In this document: positions 24,867-36,200 of the stretch, piece by piece | How positions within the stretch are numbered: position 1 is the first letter of the stretch | Layout: the number at the start of each line of letters is the position of its first letter | DNA from: Plasmopara viticola | Lineage: Eukaryota > Oomycota > Peronosporomycetes > Peronosporales > Peronosporaceae | Direction: 5' to 3' | DNA length: 64,000 nucleotides | Assembly (NCBI GenBank): GCA_001695595.3 | Contig: MBPM02000043.1 | Coordinates: 496,001-560,000, forward strand | Notes under the pieces: generated by a model | What the model was told of the DNA's origin: nothing | Databases searched by the model: none | The model's input: the letters and a program-made list of their open reading frames with translations, nothing else | Program-made: the position numbers and the translations under genes

Positions 24867-26912
24867 TTAGCGAAAGCCTTCAGGCAAATAAACCTGTTGC
24901 TTCTTACCAAAGAAGTCCATTCGAGTCGAAATGTAATCTTTATAAAAAGTTATTGCCGACTCTTTACCATTTATATCAAGATTGACGTGAGGAGGACGAA
25001 CACCTGTATCAAGCAATTTCACAGACCACAAGTACATGATGAGGACACACAAATAGCGTTTAGTACGCCCAGTTTTGACCATCGCATCTACAATCACTTC
25101 ATCAAAAGTCATTTTGTTCGTAGCAGTCGATTTACGTAACTCCATGGCGTACTTGTTTTCCAGTATCAAGCGAATCTCTAAAGTCGCTTTGACATCGTCG
25201 ACGGAAGTAAGCGTAACAAATTTGTACCAGATAGGAAACATGTTCATCATGAGTACATCTTTGACGGGTCCATCCAACTTGAGAAGCAAAAATACATCAT
25301 GAGACGATTTATGTGCTTGTGTCCATTTGGTGGCAAGATTGGGAGCGAAAACATCGTAAAATCTCGAATCCTGTCTTACCGTCGTTGAAACCAATGTCAG
25401 AAGTTCATCCTCTTCCAATTGTTTGTTCAAATGATTGAACATGGTCTTACTGTCCTTTTCGACGAGAGCAATAATGCGCAATTTTTCCGGATCGGTGCTT
25501 ACAAAGCTTCTAATGTGTCCGTGACTCTCAATCACGAACGACATCCACGTATTCAAATAAGGACTTTCCATTAGGTCCTTACTTTTGAGCTCTCTGATCT
25601 CAAGAAAATCGAGCATTTTGTCGGCCGTCATGCCATTGCGTTCCATGTATTTGAAAACTTCTTTGATAAGAAGAGCGGACCTGTGCTCTAACTCCACCGA
25701 AGCTGCATAATCGCGTCGTGATTGTCTTCCTTTTAAATCAATGTGCATCTTGACAAGTTGTTTCTCCGTCGCAAACTGTTCCCCCTTCCCATCAAGATTC
25801 GTCACCGCGGTACCAGTCTTGGCGCGTTTTAATATCGTATGAACAAGCGCCGTGTAGCTCGCTTCATTCTCAGCTTCGAAAAAATATTCATTCCACAGTC
25901 GCATCGGTCCTTGCAGAAAACGTTTTAAGTCGAGATGGAAGGATGGCATTAATTCATCAAACAGTTGTTCATGCGTCATTTCTCGTTCTTTCCAGTCGCG
26001 AAATAATGCAAACATCAGACGCGTAGTTACGTCGTCCGCTTTGTTTGGCGCACCTGCATCAACAAGCTGCCGAGCTATGACACGGTCAGGGACGGATTTT
26101 GATGAGCCATCTGCCTTCATGGTGGTTGGACGTCGCATAATCTGCAGCAACTTGTCGTATCGAGCTTGTTCATTTTTGGGTTCAAGACGAGTGACATAAT
26201 CGATAAACTCGCGAAAACCTGGGTTTTTAGTCACATCGCCGTTATAGACGTTCACCTTAAGGCCCTCCCAGATAGTCTCTGGCGTAAATTTCGATTTGGT
26301 CCAAAATTTGAAAAGATGAGGCTCAAGCCCAAGAACAAATTGCGTTCGTTTACTCTTTGCCTTGGCTTCTTCGACCATTTGTTCATAGACTTCTTTTTTA
26401 GTATGTCTAGGCTTTTCTGGAATCGAGGTGTCGACGGTCTTGTACTTCCCAATCGTCCGGCCCAGCTCAAACAACATGTCTGCTCGATCCTCGGCACGAG
26501 TCGCTCGTAAAAGTCCTTTGAACATTGCCTCTTGCGCAAATATGTGCATATCAAAGTGGGAGGCGACAATCTTGTTGATAGCTTCCCCAAACTCATCGCT
26601 CTCAAAAACATTGTTTGCTCGAGACTTAAGACCAGTCTTTCCCAACCATTCGTCGACGATTTTATCTTTGTTGAGATCGAATCGCAGCACGAAATTGTCG
26701 ACGAGCTCATCGAGCCATTCCCATCCCCTCTCCTCGTTGCGGTCAGGAACATTGGGTGTAGTTGAATTCTTAAAGTGTTGTTTGCGTTGGTCGCGTCCGG
26801 TGGTCGATGTCGCGGTCACTACGAGAGAGACGTTTGGACATACGACTAGTATGACAGCCCACAGGAGGAGGAGGAGGTGTAGAGATGGCAGAGGCCTGCG
26901 ATTGGCTGACAT
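24867..26912 (-). CDS. Secreted EER/LWY effector candidate, copy B (intact)
   Basis: 681 codons from the ATG at 26912. An open frame extends further to 26924 but only through a TTG, and all paralogues begin at the equivalent ATG (MSA/MST-RR). Residues 1-36 are a signal peptide with a leucine-rich core. A DRNEER motif is at 57-62, with no RXLR before it. The rest is alpha-helical with WY-type motifs near 213-243 (WEGLKVNV...FIDYV), 435-463 (LDFLEIRELK...WMSFV) and 540-566 (VFLLLKLD...WYKFV), separated by L-type helices, as in LWY tandem effectors. Such proteins are secreted towards plant cells and bind host proteins; the target here is unknown. No stop or shift was found. The start is preceded by an Inr-FPR promoter. 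Confidence 0.9.
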   Translation of the reverse strand: MSANRRPLPSLHLLLLLWAVILVVCPNVSLVVTATSTTGRDQRKQHFKNSTTPNVPDRNEERGWEWLDELVDNFVLRFDLNKDKIVDEWLGKTGLKSRANNVFESDEFGEAINKIVASHFDMHIFAQEAMFKGLLRATRAEDRADMLFELGRTIGKYKTVDTSIPEKPRHTKKEVYEQMVEEAKAKSKRTQFVLGLEPHLFKFWTKSKFTPETIWEGLKVNVYNGDVTKNPGFREFIDYVTRLEPKNEQARYDKLLQIMRRPTTMKADGSSKSVPDRVIARQLVDAGAPNKADDVTTRLMFALFRDWKEREMTHEQLFDELMPSFHLDLKRFLQGPMRLWNEYFFEAENEASYTALVHTILKRAKTGTAVTNLDGKGEQFATEKQLVKMHIDLKGRQSRRDYAASVELEHRSALLIKEVFKYMERNGMTADKMLDFLEIRELKSKDLMESPYLNTWMSFVIESHGHIRSFVSTDPEKLRIIALVEKDSKTMFNHLNKQLEEDELLTLVSTTVRQDSRFYDVFAPNLATKWTQAHKSSHDVFLLLKLDGPVKDVLMMNMFPIWYKFVTLTSVDDVKATLEIRLILENKYAMELRKSTATNKMTFDEVIVDAMVKTGRTKRYLCVLIMYLWSVKLLDTGVRPPHVNLDINGKESAITFYKDYISTRMDFFGKKQQVYLPEGFR

Positions 26913-26942
26913 TGCGTATGCCAAACGAAGTGATTGAGCGAA

Positions 26943-26959
26943 GGAAAAATGAAAAGTGG
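26943..26959 (-). promoter_or_regulatory. Oomycete Inr-FPR core promoter of effector B
   Basis: Read on the minus strand as CCACTTTTCATTTTTCC. It fits an initiator (YCAYTYY-like) followed by the flanking element MAWTTTNC. The predicted transcription start (the A at 26957) is about 45 bases before the ATG, the same spacing as in copy D. Confidence 0.7.
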
Positions 26960-28224
26960 CATAGATTAAAGGGCAAATTATCTGCGACCAATGTATTACT
27001 CACTGCTTGGTGCATCAAGTTCAGTATACTCAGCACCAGTCTACCGGTCTCATCTAGCTCGTTGGATACTCCCGCTTGTCCAGTCTGTGGACGACTAGTC
27101 TGGTCGAGACTGACTCTGCTCACGCGTGTGAATCTGTTATTGTACTGGCTCGATGTCCAACCCATATTACAGCTGCTTTGAGCGAGAAATTCAACTTTTC
27201 GTAGTGTGCATATTCTGGTCGCATGATGGGAGGCACCACATGCCACATGTGGATCTTCCTTTAAGCAATAAAGACACTGGTCGGAACTGGCTGTGCTTTC
27301 AGCAATGCTGGGCGAGGTTGTAGGTTGAAATGTCGTGGCAGAGCACAGCAGGCGTATAAAATTAGGGTGTCTTAGACACCTACCGCATTCGGTGGCAAAT
27401 AAATCTTACTACGCGGCGCAATTCCAGTCATTTTGACTGATTGAACATGTTCTACTCGCAAGCAAAGGGTGATTACAAAAAAGTACCTGGCTCAGCGGTG
27501 TAAATACCTAATGATTTGAACTACGGATCCTCCTGACACACAAGATTTCAAATCGTTACCACAGTATCGTGCGATGTTCCGTTTTATGTAATACCTCGAC
27601 CGATGATTGCAGCTTCGAAAATTCACGTGCAGGTAGTAATCTTAGGACTAGGATAACTTCTTCGCACGCAGCAACGGCAAATTCATCAGCCAGCCCAGAG
27701 CGATAAGCGCTTCGTCCCTTCTACTCCAGCCTTCTAGGCAAAACTAGCTGTGAGCTCAGCATCTGTCGTGACAATAAATAATGCCGCCGAGGTGTGCGAG
27801 CTTTCCATGCTACCTCGAGCTCCGTTTGTGCAGAAAGCGCCACATCGCGGCGCTCGATTCGCTTTTGATTTTTTTGCATCTGCGCAACAAACACCAATAT
27901 CTAGACAAAACAAATACACCTCATAACTTTATGCGTGATGCTCACTCTTTGTTATATAGCATTAGCTTCTTTTTGGAACTTCGGGGCCAAAATTCAATTT
28001 TGAAGTAAGAAAACCTACTTAAAAAATAATATCATTGCTCAACTTGTGTTGTATATAATACTTCTGATCTCATCGCAGCATGCTCGCAGTCAGTCTACTG
28101 ACGTGATACAGGGCTACATATTTCGTTCGGTTCCAGCCAGCATTACAAGCGCAGCACGAGGTCTAAGCAGACGCAATAGCGACCATACTGAAGAGAACTA
28201 TTTCGGTGCCAAATGAGTGCTAGA
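26960..28224. repeat. Duplicated upstream block U of effector copy B
   Basis: Matches 11.0-12.31 kb along its length. Examples are 27146-27470 with 11220-11520, and 27700-27860 with 11730-11890. Near 27255-27270 the minus strand reads HVACGASHH with cysteines nearby, a trace of an old coding frame that I cannot identify. Confidence 0.6.
28209..28224. repeat. 16-bp target site duplication, left
   Basis: CCAAATGAGTGCTAGA here and CCAAATGATTGCTAGA at 32448-32463 (15 of 16 equal). The paralogous block has the motif only once, near 12299-12314. Confidence 0.8.
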
Positions 28225-31200
28225 CAAACAAATTTTATTACGCATTTATCCAGCAAGTTACCCAGCTACTGTTTTAATATCTGATTCTGTCTAAAGTATA
28301 ACAAAATGAGCTAAAAAAAATTAACTCGAGGACGTAGAGTCGCGGCAGGCATACAAACTTTAAGCCACATAGTGAGCTGAAGATGCATCCAGAGTAAGCA
28401 CTAAAATTCCATTACTTTTATAGCGAGTCAGTTTGTGCAGTACTACCTCTGCGCCAAGTCCGTATCGAATCCCACTGCGGTCGAAAACTGACAGTGGATG
28501 CTATTTGGGGAAATTAAAATTATGGAGTCGAAAAGCTGATAAATTTGCGATTAATGCCGAAGGCACTGTCGTGAGGGAATCATTACAGCACTTAGCCATA
28601 AGACGTCGGTATGCAATTAGGGTTGACAACACTTTGGCGAAGCCCAATGCAAATTGGGAGAGACGGTTTTTCTGGGTGGCGGAATGCTGTAAGCATCGCT
28701 GACTTGACAAAATTCCCACCGAATCGGTATGTAGGAGGTGCTGAGGCAGCAAACTTAATAACAGCATTTCGTTTCTAGCCCACTCTGTTTTTTCTAGCCA
28801 AAGAGCTAAAAGGGTCAATCCCTCAGCTAAAATAGGACCCAATTGTGGCGGCTGCTAAAATGGGTCCAGGCTAAGGTTAAGAGTATAACCAGCAATAATG
28901 CTCCTAGTTAATTTCGATCGTAAAGAGAACGTGTCGAAGCGTGATTCAACAGTACCAAGTCTTCATTTTGAAATTTTAGATGTAAATTGCGGGTGGATTA
29001 CAGTCTAGCTAGCAACGTAAGAAATTGCCCCAGTTTGGCACTGGAACGGCTTAATTTTTTGCAGCATAAATCTTGATAGAAGAGCTGTATGTGAAGCACT
29101 ATAACAGCCTCGACTTGAGCAGTAACTTCGCTTGAAACTCATGAAAGCAAATATCATTTCTGTGCACCCACAAGCAACGAAGACCACTACTCGCACAATG
29201 TGGAAAATCACAAATAAGTTTTTACCGTAGCGTGACTTGGCATAGTCGGTTGGTTCAAATTTGAAAAAGAACTGACTTCCCTTACAGTGTGACCCGAAAA
29301 AAGCCTCAAAAAGCATTGAGCCATTTAGACCAAACTTGAATCGCAAAATCGCAATTTTGGAATGAGCATGGGGCAGTTTTCAGAACTCCACAACCAAAAT
29401 GGCAGGCTGAAGCTGTAGCAGTAAGATGCTGAAGACTATAACCGAGAAATAAAGCGTTGTGTTGGAGCCGTTAAATAAGGTCGGTGTAGACTGGCAAGAC
29501 ATGCCGACATACTTTGTAGTCGCGGGTCCACATAGTCGCTACAGGTTTACCCAAGACGCCGAGTCGGGAAAGGAATTATGTCGGCGAATTAAATTTTATC
29601 AAAATCTGTCGATTTCTGGCCACACTTGGCTCTGATACTTCATAAGTATCGAAAGGCCAAGTGTGAAGTGCGGCGTTTAACTTCGGCACTTGATTAGGCC
29701 CTATTGGATATGGATCTAGTGAACGTAGCTGAGAGCCGGCCTTGTATAAGAAACTGTTGCATAAATGCACGCTGACAGGCATTCTGGAGCCAAATTGGCT
29801 TAGAAATAGGAAAGGTTTGTAGCCGTGATAGGTGTTGGGCATAACATTAATAGTTGCGCCGGCCCAAAAATTCCTTGGGCAGCTTGTGATTTTTCCAACC
29901 CCAGTGGCGTTGTATCTCCGGCTAAAGTTCTATTACAGTTGTCGTAAGTAATATCCACATAATTTAGAATGGGCGTGGTGAGCCTGTCAAATTTAACTCG
30001 AAGCCTTGCAAGTTTTTTGCGAAATCGTGTATGCCATGTAAAAAGTACGAAATGCCAAGAAGACCCAAGATTTGTCCAGCAATCGAAAGGATATGAAACC
30101 ACGTGGTCCGGGCCGAGAAAAATTGAAGCGTAACGAATATTATAGTCTTGTCCCCAAGGCGAAATTGCTTCATCGAAAAGTTGAATAAATGTGTCCGCCC
30201 AGGATGGTAAATTAGTCGGCATCCCGCCAGCTAGAACCACTTTACATAGCATGTTATTAATTATGGCGGACAGAGTCCCATAATAACCACAACGGGTGGG
30301 GCAGTGCCGATGCTGCCTTCCCGAGAACCGCACTCAAAATAAGTGGGTCCATATAGATGCTAGGTGCATTAATTGAAGAGCAGATGGACCTCGGCCAGTC
30401 TAAACATTAACCAGAATAGGGTCTTCCCGGGCATAATTGACACAAAATTGACTGGAAGTCAAAGTCGGTCTGGTTTGGGTAAATTGTTGAGACACGGGTG
30501 ATTATCGACCCTTTGACTGACGATGGGTAGTCGCGTGCACTCAACTCTCGGAATACCGCGTGACCAAAAGCCTTCGGCCGAAAGTGGTGAAAATTAACAT
30601 CCACCTTCCGGATTGAGTAACCTCGGTGAAGGCTTGCTTGTGCTTGGACCGTTGATAGTAGTATGTCCGGATCAGTGTTCTGGGTAAAGGATATCAAATA
30701 TTCCTCAATGACCGCGCAGAGTCAAGAAGAAGTAAGTTCTTCAACATTGCCTCGGTAAACGGCTTACCATTTCTTTGCTCACCCTCGAGACCGTCACAAA
30801 AGACGCCACATACTAAGGTGAGTCCATTGTTGTGTCTCAAAGAATGATATGTTGGTCCGGCGGAATGGGTCCTTTCGAACCTTCACGAAGCCATTCGTAA
30901 GCGTTTAAAGATGATATAAGCGGCTTTTGCCGTTGGTAGGAAGGTAAACGCCGTGAATTTACTGTCAGAGTAGCAACGATACTGAAGACCAATTCTTTTG
31001 TCCGAAGAATGTGCGCAGGCGAAAAATCAGCCGCTGTAATTGATCCCAGCGAAAATTTTGGCTCGCCTCCATTTGGCCAGACTAATTTTGTTCTAGCCAT
31101 AATTGTAGGCTCAAAGTCTTCCGTTGAGATAATTTGACCAAGTTCTGAGTTGCAATGATCCCCGCAATGTGGCTCACATATCAACCCAGAATCACCGAAT

Positions 31201-32447
31201 GGTCTCTTGAGTCGCTCTCATTGCCATACGATGGTGGAATGCTTCCAGCATCACCTGAATTGCGACTTGGTCCCTCAGGCTCAGATTTGCGAGTGTTGGC
31301 CTTTATCTTAATTTCTTTATAAAGGGAGGGACCACGTTATTGTAGACCCAATAACGTTCGTCAATTACCTAATAGCCGTGACCTAAAATCTGTATTTGTC
31401 GAACGAGGGTCCGCTTGCCCAGCATGACTGAGACCGACAGCATTTTGTGGTTAAAATTACCCGGCGGCTGCTTGAAAGAAGACTGTTGACAGCATGAGCC
31501 GGTGTAAAATACATGGTGGTGTGCATTCTCAGGCAAACCAGTCATAAAATGAGTCCGTCCGTGGTCAATGACTGTCATTAAAAAAAGGTTAGACTATAAG
31601 TTTGCGACCACAAATGGTCACATTTTTACCATCCAAATTTCTGCACACCTCCCAATCGGTGCAATGAAAACTTCTTCCGGCATTGCGAATAGCCTTAAAG
31701 TTTCGAGGATAAGCCACATTATACGACCACAATGGTGTTTGTGGCGTTGAACCGAGGTCATTCTTTTCGTATCAGAAAAACTTAACGAAAGCTCTCCAGC
31801 CGGAATCCACATTGGGAGGCATAGATCCGGAGAGATCTGCTAGGTTTATCCAGCTAAAGCAGTGCATCGTCTCCCATGTGAGTCACAGCCTAGATCTAAC
31901 AAGGCAGCTTCCACCTTCTCAAAAACAGCGTCAGCCGGACGCGAAATTCGGCTCTTGGTGTAGCATTTTGCCATGTCTGGCGCCATTTTTTGTCCCTTTG
32001 GGGGCCCGTCATATTAAGCAGGTAAAATTTACCTTTTATTGTCTTGTTCTTTTCTATTCTGTTTTTTAGTCACGAAAGTGATAAGCAAACACTAGTCAAA
32101 TAGTACCTCAAAACCTGAACACATTGTAAGTGCAGCCTACAATGTATGCCCTTTTCCGCCCCGCAAGAAATTAAGCTTTTCGTAGACTATCGTCAGTGCG
32201 GCCTAGCGCCCTGATAACAAAGTATCACTACAGTGTAGTTTGGAGCAATTCCAGTCAAGACCTTTCGATAAGACTTAGCGTCTTGTTGATGTTGTCTTGT
32301 TAATGTAAACTTTGGAAGCTGTTTAACTCGGCACGACCCGTCAAACGGTGGGGGGCGGAGCAAAAGCGATTTAACGGTCGAAAAGGTGGGTGAGCAAGCT
32401 TGGGTCTGTCACTGTCCATTTAGGTGTAGCTGGCAAATTGCGGAAAT
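28225..32447 (-). mobile_element. 4.2 kb insertion of unidentified type with 16-bp TSD
   Basis: The U and Z blocks, contiguous in copy set A at about 12308, are separated here by 4223 bp bounded by a 16-bp near-perfect direct repeat. I see no LTRs, no clear terminal inverted repeats and no strong poly(A) tail at the edges. A long target duplication is typical of non-LTR retrotransposition, but no reverse transcriptase could be read. The interior carries a broken minus-strand reading frame. The element class is open. Confidence 0.7.
29576..31812 (-). pseudogene. Unidentified decayed minus-strand coding region inside the 4.2 kb insertion
   Basis: Successive minus-strand open segments (31812-31618, 31578-31369, 31184-30837, 30697-30407, 30333-29800, 29842-29576) abut or overlap in different frames. 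The first two share a frame, and it continues past stops near 31369 with a coding-like reading (VIDERYWVYNNVVPPF). A 'SYPFDCW' string lies near 30110 and resembles motifs of some oomycete membrane proteins, but this is too weak for a call. I do not recognise the family. It looks like one or two former genes broken by stops and shifts. Confidence 0.45.
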
Positions 32448-33850
32448 CCAAATGATTGCTAGAGCACACGCACATTTGGAGTGGTAATTTGGGCTTGTAT
32501 CATCTAAATCAGTATGCATCATGGAAGTTTTCTTTGATTTTTTGCCCAAATTGTGGTAGCAAAATCAATAAAAATTGTACGAATAAAAAACAGTCTGTAG
32601 ACTGCACTCTTTGTTCTGATTCTACCAAAAACAAGACCTTAAGCTTTCCGCACACCTCTTCCGTGCAACTTATTCTTTGATTCTGTCACACCTAGTAGCA
32701 CTTCAAATATAAGTCTCTGCCTACGTGGGATAATATCTCTCGAAAATTTGTACGGAAGCCCGCTCAAAAATCCTGAAATATAGTTGACCAGCTTGTACAA
32801 TCGCCGACTTCCACTGACTAAATGAGGTGGCTGCATACATAGCCCTTCCTGCTTTATAGAAGCCAGACGCGTCACGGCACTCAAGCCCTATGGGTCCAAG
32901 CACGCACTTGTCAAAGCCAGCAAAACTTATGGGTTTCACGTTTGTAGGAAAAAACAAAAAAACTTTTATTATTCAATCTTATGCGACAAAAGGGGCCGCA
33001 AAAGATGACATGACATGACTACAAACAGTACGGTGCACGTGGCATTTTCACTCTTTCCTCTTACCTGAGATGAAGATAGGAGACTACTCGTGGAATCACT
33101 TCATTTGAGTATTTTGTGCAAGAAAAATTAATCAAGAATAGCGTTCCTCCCCGTAATTTGAACATCTAAAGCGCTCGTACTTCATTTTTAGTGGGGAAGG
33201 GCTTCTGCTACTCAGGCTTTACCTCTCGGACAAATCGAGATGACCTTGCCCATGAACGTCTAGAGTCGGCCCGCTATAAAGGGTGAAGTGATCCATATTG
33301 CTTTCAAATAAATACACAGCCACACCAAAGTCTCACTTTTAATATGTCGTACAAAGTAAGGTTTTGGGGGCGTACAGACTACTGAGGACTGGTGGCCATG
33401 AGCCTGCTGACATAAATTAAGTCTCAAGCGACTTAGGCATCGTCAAACACAGCAAATTGCGCTATTAGAGTACATGGTCCGTGTCTCCCCAAAAAAGCAG
33501 CAAAGAGGAATTCTGTTGCATTAAATCGCTTTGAAGAGTCCTTAAAGCCATAGATAGCCGAAAGACAGTAGGGCAATACACATTTCTGAAAAAGGAGCAA
33601 ATTCTCTTGATGGGTACAGAACATAAAAGTTTAGTTTTGAAAGTTTGACAGCTCCCGAGAGCAAATTATCCAGCGAAGAGCCGCTGGCTATATTAAAAGT
33701 GTGCAAAATAAAAAAACAGTTTGAGTCTTGATAGGTTGAGAAACTCGGCAAGGCGGCAAGATATTACGATCGCCACTGGCTAATTCCCATCATCTTGATC
33801 TGGCTAAAAGTATTTTAGGCTACTTTAATTGAAATCCGAAATGTCTCAAA
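32448..33850. repeat. Duplicated block Z, copy 2
   Basis: Continues the homology to 12309-14245 interrupted at 28224. Anchors are 32456-32540 and 32690-32900. No intact gene is seen. Confidence 0.6.
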
Positions 33851-36200
33851 GGTGATAATTGTTAAGATAAATTCTGTTTTTAGGAAAAAGTAAATTCTTT
33901 AATTCTGACATATACGTCTTTGAGCAATTTTATAGGCAGCGTGCGTTGCGCCTTTGACTCAGATATCATGATGGAAACCCCAAGGCATTGGTTTGGAAAC
34001 GAATATTAGATGTGGAATCTAGAGACTCATCATACCGGTCAAATAAACCAGGCACGAGATTGATGGCACGCCAAGATTATATTACAGTACTACTGGGCAG
34101 TGGCCACTGCCATTTAAGCCTTGATAGCTCATTGAGCCTTCTTCGACAATACCCAACGCATGCCATGATGCAGAAAATTTGATTTTCGCTCTCGTCAACG
34201 ACTTTACGTTCTCGAAAAGTAAAAAAAGCCGCAGCAAGATTAAAATCGTAGTATGCTTACGTGTTTAACGGTTTCTGCACAATCATCAATATAAAAAAGG
34301 AACGTAATGTACCCTGCTTAATACACTAAATCATATATATTTAATCCAATTGAGGGAGTCAAATATTTCACGTTTGACGGTATGCACGCCTAGACGCATG
34401 ATATGGAAGTTATTAGTGTTATTACAGTGACATTTAAGCACCCCGGTGATGTTAATTCGTGTTGCCACTCAGTCTCTCGTGTAATTTATTTCTCAAAAAT
34501 ACCTCTCCAAATTACTTCTCCAACTTTTACAATCTACTCTTTCTTAGCCGTTCTGAAGGGCATAAGCTGGCTCGTCAGTCTTCTTTCGGCCGCTTAAGCA
34601 TGTCTTAGGGTCACAAGGACAGAAATTTTTTCGACAATACACTGAATCTAAGCTTTTGGCAGTGTTGCACGCCATTATGTGATTCGCACAGACTTCGAAA
34701 AAAGTAATAGCTGATACGTCTCGGCCTACAACATATAAGGGGATATTTTGATAGTTTTTTATGAATAGAAAGCATTATCAGATGCGCTAAACCTTTCGCT
34801 AAAAGAACACTGAGTATCTACGAGCAAGGTGCGACCTCGTTTGATCGAAGAGTCCACGGGCTCGAGACATTGACCTCTCTATAGTGATGTCAGCACTCTT
34901 AATGTAGCATGTATTGCGTCTAAAAAGGTATTTAGGTCCTTAAGACTCCAAGTCAGAATCCTTCGAGGTCCCCGAACCCTTTTTCAAAGCGCCACCTCAG
35001 TGCTCAACCTTGCTACCCGGGCGAGTATAGATGACCATACGGAGGCCGATAGTAATCATGTAACTGTCGTATTGGTCATAAGGTCTAAAAATATAGTTTT
35101 TTTGCGTGTAGAACAACCGGTCAGTTTTGAAGCTCACTCCAAATGAAAATGACTTTGTTAGGCAGAGAATTCACCCCGCCAAGAAGCGCGGTAGCAGATT
35201 TAACAGTGATCACGGTCAAAGGATCCCTTTTTGTATTAACAGCTTTTAAGTGAGCCAAAGAAGCGGAGGCATGATGCCAGATCGACCCCGAGAGTGATCT
35301 CATGTGCATATATTCGGTGGCGCAGCTAGTGTATTTTCTTAAAGGCGCAAGGCCAAAGCCTTTAGATGCTGCTTGCAGCGTGTGGATTGTGTTGTAAAGC
35401 AAAGTAGTGATATGAAAGGTCAAGGCTATTTTGCTTCACACAGCTTGTGGGAGCAGGAATATTGTCTTCTGCAGGACTGCGTTAAAGCCATTGCGATTCA
35501 AAATTGAAAACAATAAGCGCCTCGTCCATTCTGTGCGGTCTTCTAGCCGCATATTAGAAAAAGTGGAAGCGCTATTACCGCTGCACTCAAATTTTCGCCT
35601 TCTGTGCCTCTCTAGACATTATATTGAAACCGAGACAACTCAGAGATAAGCTGTACCCAGTTGAATATATGTTCACGATCATAAAAAAACACTGGTTGTT
35701 GTAATTGGCCATTATTTTTTGGTTTCTATAGATTCACTCATGAAATCTGATTATTCAAATGTGTTAGTAACGATGGTGGAAGCTCAATTTGTCTTCGAGC
35801 TTTTTACGAGCCGAGTAAGGCATCCAAGAATAATTATTTGGGGTGCTTATAGCGTTCGTATAGGTTGCGCACGAGCTATAGTTTGTTTTAGACCAAAATT
35901 TTATTGTAATGCCGCGCTAATTAAAAGCGACCTCGCGGTGTGTAAAGCAATCGAGCATACGACTCGGTGCCATAATCTGCTTTTGACGGGTAGCACCCAT
36001 CTGGAAATTCTGTTTTCGTTTAAACCATCCTTCACAATATGAGTAGATCTATCTAGGGACGGAAGTTTGCGACAGCATCTGACGGTAGATGGATTTCGTA
36101 AACTATCGCCAAGTGCGCTGTTAAAGTCAGTCACTGGACCCAGCCAAAAAAATAACTGACACTTTGCCGTTTCTGACTTTTCTTTTTATTTCGGGTTTTT
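33851..36200. repeat. Duplicated block X, copy 3
   Basis: The region 33930-34180 matches 1660-1900, and 35200-35500 matches 2660-2880. Only fragments of the block are easily aligned. No intact gene or identifiable domain is seen. Confidence 0.5.

Noticed and set aside
26913..26924. Extension of effector B upstream to 26924
   Set aside because: The first codon would be TTG. The paralogues all start at the ATG equivalent to 26912, where the signal peptide begins.
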